From Streptomyces sp. NBC_00286 (GTDB lineage: Bacteria > Actinomycetota > Actinomycetes > Streptomycetales > Streptomycetaceae): a stretch of DNA of 64,000 nucleotides. Each line of letters begins with the position of its first letter. The stretch's first letter is position 1. The stretch spans positions 9,121,501 through 9,185,500 of the forward strand of contig NZ_CP108054.1 in the NCBI RefSeq assembly GCF_036173125.1, in the 5' to 3' direction. Of the stretch, positions 59,388 through 64,000 are shown piece by piece. Under the pieces are notes generated by a model, which ran no database searches, was not told where the DNA came from, and was given only the letters and a program-made list of their open reading frames with translations. Made by a program: the position numbers and the translations under genes.

Positions 59388-60863
59388 TCACTTCATGACA
59401 AGGGGAGTTTCGGTCCGCGTCGGCTCCCGGCGCGGTCGTATCCACCGTTGCCGTACTCGCCGATGCCGACCCCGGCGTCGCAGTGTCGCCAGGGTGACGA
59501 ACGCGCCCGCCAGGACGCAGCACGCCGCGAGTCGTAGGCCGAGGTCGTAGCCCTCCAGGAACGCGGTGCGTGGGTCTGCTCCTGAGCGGAGTTCGGAGCG
59601 TTCGCGGCGGGTGAGGACGACGCCGACCAGTACCACGCCGAAGACGCCGGAGACTTCGCGGGCCGCGCTCACCAGGCCGGTGGCCATGCCCGTTCGGGCG
59701 TGCGGGACTTGGGTGAGGCAGCGCACGGTCAGGGGAGTGGTGAGGGCCGAGCCTGCGCCGATCAGTAGGAGGCCAGGCTGGAGGTCCCAGTAGTCGGCCT
59801 GTGCGCCTGATCCTGAGACGTACAGCAGGCCGGTCGCCACCATGGCGAGTCCCGCCGCGATCGAGACATGGGCGCCGAGTACGCGTGCGGCGCGCTCGGC
59901 CAGTGGTGTGCAGAGCAGCAGCGCGCCCGCCAGGGGGAGGAAGGCCAGACCGGCCCTGGTGGGTGAGAAGCCGAGGACCTGTTGGAGGTAGAGGGCTGTG
60001 AAGAAGAAGACGCCGTTCACGCCGATGCCCCAGAGCACCTGGGCGAGCACCCCGCCCGTGAGGAATCGGTCGCGCAACAGGGCGAGTTCTACGAGTGGTC
60101 GGGCGGTCCGGGACTCCACGAGGAGGAACACGCAGGTGGCGACGGCCGCAACAGCCAGGCACAGCGGTACGGGCGCGGCGCCGAACCCGTGCTCCGTGCC
60201 GCGCACCAGCCCGTACGTCAGCAGATACAGCGCGAGGACGGAGAACAGGACACCCGGCAGATCGAGTCCGCCGCGGCGAGATTCGGAGGACCCGGGTGGG
60301 TCTTTCGCCTTGGCCGGTACGGCCGGCATCAGTAGCAGGGCGATGATCCCGAAGGGGACGTTCAGGGCGAACACCCAGCCCCAGCTCCACTGTTGAGTGA
60401 CGAAGCCGCCGACCACGGGGCCCAGCGCCAGTGCCACGGCGAGGGCCGCCGTCCACAAGCCGACGGCCATCGACTGCCGCCGCGCGGGCAGATCGGCGGC
60501 GACCACGGCAAGCGACGCCGGGATCACCAGCGCGGCCCCGACGCCCTGCACCGTACGGGCCGCGATCAGCGTCCCACCGCTGTCCGCGACGGCCGCGGCC
60601 GCCGACGCCGCCGTGAAGACCACCACCCCGACCGTGAATACGGACCGGCGCCCGAAGAGGTCGGTCAGCCGCCCGCCGGGCAGCAGCAGCGCGCCGAAGC
60701 TGAGTACGTAACTGCTGGCCACCCACTCCAAGTCCGTGACGCTCAGGCCCAGTTCGCGCTGCACGGTCGGCAGGGCCACGTTGATGACCGTGTTGTCGAG
60801 CGTCGTGATGAACCCGGTCAGCGTGAGCAGTGCAAACAACGCGAACAGCCGTGTACGTCCCAA
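59388..60863 (-). CDS. DHA2-family MFS multidrug exporter
   Basis: A 14-helix-type drug-proton antiporter of 491 aa (EmrB/QacA family). Motif D1 is visible at TLDNTVINVALPTVQRELG, motif A at LLPGGRLTDLFGRRSVFTVG, and motif C-like GVGAALVIPASLAVV. I chose the TTG at 60863 (LGRTRLFALFALLTL) because GGAAGGAG sits just before it, while the longer frame adds a non-hydrophobic, Cys-rich leader. Two TGTCAG-type sites at 60965-61006 upstream are probable operators. The regulator might be the TetR at 58369 or an unseen one. Confidence 0.87.
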   Translation of the reverse strand: MGRTRLFALFALLTLTGFITTLDNTVINVALPTVQRELGLSVTDLEWVASSYVLSFGALLLPGGRLTDLFGRRSVFTVGVVVFTAASAAAAVADSGGTLIAARTVQGVGAALVIPASLAVVAADLPARRQSMAVGLWTAALAVALALGPVVGGFVTQQWSWGWVFALNVPFGIIALLLMPAVPAKAKDPPGSSESRRGGLDLPGVLFSVLALYLLTYGLVRGTEHGFGAAPVPLCLAVAAVATCVFLLVESRTARPLVELALLRDRFLTGGVLAQVLWGIGVNGVFFFTALYLQQVLGFSPTRAGLAFLPLAGALLLCTPLAERAARVLGAHVSIAAGLAMVATGLLYVSGSGAQADYWDLQPGLLLIGAGSALTTPLTVRCLTQVPHARTGMATGLVSAAREVSGVFGVVLVGVVLTRRERSELRSGADPRTAFLEGYDLGLRLAACCVLAGAFVTLATLRRRGRHRRVRQRWIRPRREPTRTETPLVMK

Positions 60864-60964
60864 GAGTCGCTCCTTCCGCCGGCCGGGGCAGCCGTAGCCC
60901 CGGATTGTCGGCGGCGTGGCCGCGCACTGGCTCTGGCCCACGGCATGGAATCGGCGCCCCGCTT

Positions 60965-61006
60965 TGTCAGCGAACTGACAGAACGCGCCAGACGAACTGT
61001 CAGTAC
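60965..61006. promoter_or_regulatory. Operator sites upstream of the DHA2 exporter
   Basis: TGTCAGCGAACTGACA (60965-60980) is a perfect palindrome with a CGAA spacer. A related site, CCAGACGAACTGTCAG, follows at about 60988-61003. They lie about 100 bp upstream of the exporter start and 145 bp before the acyl-AMP ligase gene. The form is that of a TetR or MarR operator, but differs from the TGGACA sites of the neighbouring TetR gene. Confidence 0.65.
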
Positions 61007-61050
61007 GTCCCCTAACCCCTCAGCCCGCAGAGGCGGAATCTGGTGCACCG

Positions 61051-61125
61051 CCTCAAGGTGCAGCGCCCGAACGGGGACAACCTGAACGGGCACCGCCTGA
61101 ACGGGCATCGCCTCAACTCGCGCCG
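61051..61125. repeat. Five 15-bp tandem units upstream of the FAAL gene
   Basis: Units begin at 61051, 61066, 61081, 61096 and 61111; the third and fourth (CCTGAACGGGCACCG and CCTGAACGGGCATCG) differ at one base. In one frame they would code for pentapeptides such as LNGHR, but no start signal or stop pattern supports a gene. They end 24 bp before the FAAL start. Confidence 0.6.
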
Positions 61126-61148
61126 CCCCCCTCACAGTTGGAGTCGCC

Positions 61149-62885
61149 ATGCAGCCCGCCCGGCCAACTGTCGAAGCCACCCTCATGACGGACCATCTGC
61201 GGCACTGGGCCCGGCACCGGCCGCAGCAACGCGCCTTCAGCCACGTCGACTTCCCCGACAGCGCCCCCACAGGACGGCACCGCACCCTCGGCTGGCGCGC
61301 CCTCGACGCCCGCGCCAGAGCCGTCGCCGACCACCTCGCCACGATCACGTCCCCCGGCGAACGGGCCGCCCTCGTACTGCCCCAAGGGCTCGACTACGCG
61401 GCCGGGTTCCTCGGCTGCCTGTACGCCCGCGTCATCGCCGTACCCCTCTTCGGCCCCGGACTGCCGGGCCACGAAGGCAGACTCACGGGCGTCCTCGCCG
61501 ACTGCGAACCGGCCTGCCTGCTCACCGACTCCGCCACGGCACCCGCGGTACGCGCCTTCGTACGGGACCGCGAACTGCCTGACGTGCCGGTCGTCCCGCT
61601 GGACCAACTGCCCGCCCCTGACACCGGGTTCGAGGCTTCGGGCGAGCCGCACGCGCGGCCCGAGCCCGACGACATCGCCTACCTTCAGTACACCTCCGGC
61701 TCCACCCGCAACCCCGCCGGCGTGATGATCAGCCACGCCAACGTCGTCGCCAACGCCCGCCAGGCCATCGACGCGTTCGTCGCCGATCCGTCGACCACCA
61801 CGACGGTCGGCTGGCTGCCGCTCTTCCACGACATGGGCCTGGTCCTCAGCATCGCCGCCCCCGTGGTCGGCGGCTTCCCGTCCGTCCTCATGGACCCCCT
61901 CGCCTTCCTCGAGGACCCCTCCCGCTGGCTGCGCCTCCTCGGCTCGTACGAGGGGACCGTCAGCGCCGCCCCGAACTTCGCGTACGACTACTGCGTCGCC
62001 CGTACGGATCCGGCGCTGGCCGGCGAACTCGACCTGGACCGCGTACGCGTGCTCATCAACGGCAGCGAGCCGGTGCGCGCGGAGACGGTGGACCGCTTCC
62101 GCACCAGGTTCGCGCCCGCCGGGCTCGATCCCGCGGCGCACTGCCCGGCGTACGGACTGGCGGAGGCCACGGTGTTCGTGACCGCGGATGCGTCGGACGC
62201 CGCGCCCTCGACCGTGGCCTGTGATGCCGACGCGCTCGCGGAAGGGCGCGTGGAGGAGGCGCCGGACGCGGCGACGGCTGCGGTTCTCGTCTCGTGCGGG
62301 ACGCCCGTCGGGCAGGAGATGCGGATCGTCGGCGCGGACGGTGCGGTACTGCCGGAGGGGCGGGTCGGTGAGATCCAGGTACGTGGGCCGAACGTCGGGC
62401 CCGGCTACTGGAAGCGCGCCGAACTCTCCGCCGAGACCTTCGGCTTCGGCGCGACGGGCGACTGGCTGCGCACCGGCGATCTCGGCGCCCTCCACGAGGG
62501 GCGGCTCCTCGTCACCGGGCGGCACAAGGACGTGATCATCGTGGACGGGCGCAACCACTACCCCCAGGACATCGAGCAGACCGTACAGACGGCAGTCTCC
62601 CTGGTCCGCCGCGACCGGCTCGCCGCGTTCGGCGTCACCCGGCCGGACCGCACGGGCGAGGAACTCGTCGTGATCGCGGAACACCGCCGCGACACCGAAC
62701 CGACGGCCGATGACGCCCGCGCGGCCGAACGCACCGCCCGCGCCACCGTCTCCACCCGCCACGGCCTGCGCCTTGGCACCCTGCTCCTCGTCCCACCCGG
62801 CTCCGTGCCCCGCACCAGCAGCGGCAAGGTCTCCCGCACGGCGACCCGGAACCGGTACCTGGAAGGAGGCTTCGCCACCCGATGA
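61149..62885 (+). CDS. Fatty acyl-AMP ligase (FAAL)
   Basis: A 578-aa adenylate-forming enzyme that activates a fatty acid as its acyl-AMP and passes it to an acyl carrier protein. The P-loop-like motif is YLQYTSGSTRNPAG, then WLPLFHDMGLV, YGLAEATVFV, GDWLRTGDLG and the C-terminal lysine loop PRTSSGKVSRTATR. Length and the HDMGL motif fit FAALs (FadD32-like) rather than CoA ligases. The stop overlaps the ATG of the PKS (62882-62885), whose N-terminal ACP is the expected acceptor. The start at 61149 has GGAG upstream; ATG 61185 is an alternative. Confidence 0.9.
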   Translation: MQPARPTVEATLMTDHLRHWARHRPQQRAFSHVDFPDSAPTGRHRTLGWRALDARARAVADHLATITSPGERAALVLPQGLDYAAGFLGCLYARVIAVPLFGPGLPGHEGRLTGVLADCEPACLLTDSATAPAVRAFVRDRELPDVPVVPLDQLPAPDTGFEASGEPHARPEPDDIAYLQYTSGSTRNPAGVMISHANVVANARQAIDAFVADPSTTTTVGWLPLFHDMGLVLSIAAPVVGGFPSVLMDPLAFLEDPSRWLRLLGSYEGTVSAAPNFAYDYCVARTDPALAGELDLDRVRVLINGSEPVRAETVDRFRTRFAPAGLDPAAHCPAYGLAEATVFVTADASDAAPSTVACDADALAEGRVEEAPDAATAAVLVSCGTPVGQEMRIVGADGAVLPEGRVGEIQVRGPNVGPGYWKRAELSAETFGFGATGDWLRTGDLGALHEGRLLVTGRHKDVIIVDGRNHYPQDIEQTVQTAVSLVRRDRLAAFGVTRPDRTGEELVVIAEHRRDTEPTADDARAAERTARATVSTRHGLRLGTLLLVPPGSVPRTSSGKVSRTATRNRYLEGGFATR

Positions 62886-64000
62886 CCACGTCCCGCACGG
62901 CGATCCGCGCCCTGGTGACAGACCGGCTCCACACCTGGTACGGCCTCGCCCCCTCCGACCTCCCCGACGACCTCCCCCTAGCAGAAACCGGCCTCACCTC
63001 CCGCGACGCGATAACCCTCACGGCAGCCTTGAGCGAACTCTCCGGCCGCCGCCTACCGAGCACGTTCCTGTGGGACGCTCCGACGATCGACGCGGTGGTG
63101 ACGCGACTGACGGAGGACGCCGGGGCCGTGGCCGGCGCCGACGAGGCGCAAACCGCGCCCCCGCCGACGCAGGGCGGCCCGCAGCCAGGCCACGCGCCGC
63201 TCGCGCTTGGCGGCGGCTGGGCTGCCGACGCCGCGGCGTCGGACGCTCGCGCGCCGGGCGTACCGGCCGTCGACCACGGGCCCGGCACGGCGGCTCAGGC
63301 CCCGCGGGTCGCTGATGGCGCCGCAGTTACGGCGGCCGGTGCGCCACTTGGGGCGGCGGACGGCCGCGCGCCGGCCGACGGTCAGGGGCCTGGCACGGTG
63401 GCTCAGGCGCCGTCCGTCGCTGATGGCGTCGCGGGTCCGGCGGTCAGTGCGCCGCTCGCGGTGGCGGACGGCCGCGCGCCGGGCGTACCGGTCGACGGCC
63501 ATGGGCCCGGCACGGTGGCTCAGGCGCCGTCCGTCGCTGATGGCGCCGTAGGTCCTGCGGTCAGTGCGCCGGCTGCGGCGGCGGACGGTCGGATGGCGGG
63601 CGTAGCTGCCGACGGTCGTGCGGCAGGTGCGACGCCTGCTGACAGCCCAGCGCCGGGCGCGGAGGGTGGCGGCTGTGCGCCGGGCGCCCCAACCGCCCGC
63701 CCCACACCCGGTGTTGGCGCACACGCCCCGCGTGGCGCGGACGGCAGTGGAGCCCCGCACCCCGTCGCCGTCATCGGCCTCGGCTGCCGTCTCCCCGGCG
63801 GGGTTCGCTCACCCGAGGCGTACTGGCGGCTTCTCACCGAGGGGCGGGACGCGGTTGGCACGCTCCCGCCGGGACGATGGGAGCCCTTCGTGCGCGATCC
63901 CACGCGGTTGCCGGACGACGTGAGCCCGCACGGCGCCTTCGTCGGCGGCCTCGACGAGATCGCCGGGTTCGACGCCGAGTTCTTCGGGATCGCGGGGCAC
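62882..64000 (+). CDS. Type I polyketide synthase, N-terminal part (ACP-linker-KS)
   Basis: An open frame of 373 codons that runs off the window without a stop. Residues 1-80 form an acyl carrier domain (IRALVTDRLHTWYGLAPSDL, phosphopantetheine site AETGLTSRDAITL with Ser40). Residues about 85-290 are an Ala/Gly/Pro-rich linker with internal repeats. From about residue 295 a ketosynthase begins (VAVIGLGCRLPGGVRSPEAY, GRDAVGTLPPGRWEPF, GAFVGGLDEIAGFDAEFFGI). The ACP would take the acyl chain from the coupled FAAL and the KS extend it, the arrangement of FadD32-Pks13. The N-terminal position of the ACP and the four-base overlap make FAAL loading very likely. Confidence 0.88.
   Translation, partial: MTTSRTAIRALVTDRLHTWYGLAPSDLPDDLPLAETGLTSRDAITLTAALSELSGRRLPSTFLWDAPTIDAVVTRLTEDAGAVAGADEAQTAPPPTQGGPQPGHAPLALGGGWAADAAASDARAPGVPAVDHGPGTAAQAPRVADGAAVTAAGAPLGAADGRAPADGQGPGTVAQAPSVADGVAGPAVSAPLAVADGRAPGVPVDGHGPGTVAQAPSVADGAVGPAVSAPAAAADGRMAGVAADGRAAGATPADSPAPGAEGGGCAPGAPTARPTPGVGAHAPRGADGSGAPHPVAVIGLGCRLPGGVRSPEAYWRLLTEGRDAVGTLPPGRWEPFVRDPTRLPDDVSPHGAFVGGLDEIAGFDAEFFGIAGH
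63278..63545. repeat. Direct repeats in the PKS linker
   Basis: Three copies starting GGGCCYGGCACGG at 63278, 63386 and 63503 (108 and 117 bp apart). The last two share a nearly exact stretch of about 40 bp coding for GPGTVAQAPSVADG. In protein terms units of 36-39 residues repeat in the Ala/Gly/Pro linker between ACP and KS. Copy number could vary by recombination. Confidence 0.7.

Noticed and set aside
61043..61582. Possible pentapeptide-repeat gene in front of the FAAL
   Set aside because: The first 30 codons are repetitive but the rest is a frame-shifted shadow of the FAAL gene, and no ribosome site is present.

Overview
The window is high-GC actinobacterial chromosome, almost certainly Streptomyces. 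The evidence is codons ending in G or C, frequent GTG starts, DUF574/SAV2177, DUF5999, FBP and SpoIIE/GAF proteins typical of the genus, an iron box of the DmdR1 type, and several Streptomyces-style GC-rich intergenic repeats. I see no tRNA, rRNA or CRISPR array.

Layout. (1) 1-7.8 kb: a LacI regulator and pobA (4-hydroxybenzoate hydroxylase), thioredoxin, a lipoamide-dehydrogenase-like flavoprotein, a PepSY membrane protein, and an HTH regulator coupled to an MFS exporter behind an 18-bp inverted repeat. (2) 7.8-12.8 kb: an insertion-sequence graveyard holding a frameshifted TPR gene, two broken IS5-family elements, the tail of another transposase, and a more intact element with a large TnpB-like RuvC nuclease and a divergent small HTH gene. 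It ends at the promoter of a pirin gene. (3) 13.8-21 kb: a xylose-type ABC transporter divergent from a GAF-PAS-GAF-SpoIIE-HATPase phosphatase that is translationally coupled to a second, paralogous sugar-binding lipoprotein. (4) 22.4-38.4 kb: an L-rhamnose catabolic region. It has the uptake ABC transporter, mutarotase, isomerase, kinase, a bifunctional aldolase/lactaldehyde dehydrogenase, lutABC for the resulting lactate, a secreted beta-propeller protein (possible polysaccharide lyase) and a LacI regulator. LacI-type operators lie in the divergent promoter region.

(5) 38.4-53 kb: mostly housekeeping and accessory genes. These include a proline iminopeptidase, a PIG-L deacetylase, a pentapeptide-repeat protein, an iron-box-controlled DUF2470 protein, a lactonase, two FUSC proteins, an EF-G-binding protein, an APH-like kinase, a PHP phosphoesterase, a class A beta-lactamase with a TTA codon, a VanZ protein and a pair of small MrpE/MrpF-like membrane proteins. 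(6) 53-61 kb: a stand-alone second-type tuf gene, a STAS protein, a MarR-controlled aldehyde/alcohol dehydrogenase pair, a DUF1304-TetR pair and a DHA2 exporter. (7) 61-64 kb: the start of a polyketide locus, a fatty acyl-AMP ligase coupled to a PKS whose N-terminus is ACP-linker-KS and which runs off the window.

The clearest pathway logic is rhamnose to rhamnulose to rhamnulose-1-phosphate to DHAP plus lactaldehyde, then lactate and pyruvate, with every step encoded between 22.4 and 36 kb. The strongest candidates for something less described are the TnpB-like nuclease with its HTH partner and possible guide RNA, the phosphatase plus sugar-binding-protein module at 17-21 kb, and the FAAL-ACP-KS loading arrangement at the right edge.
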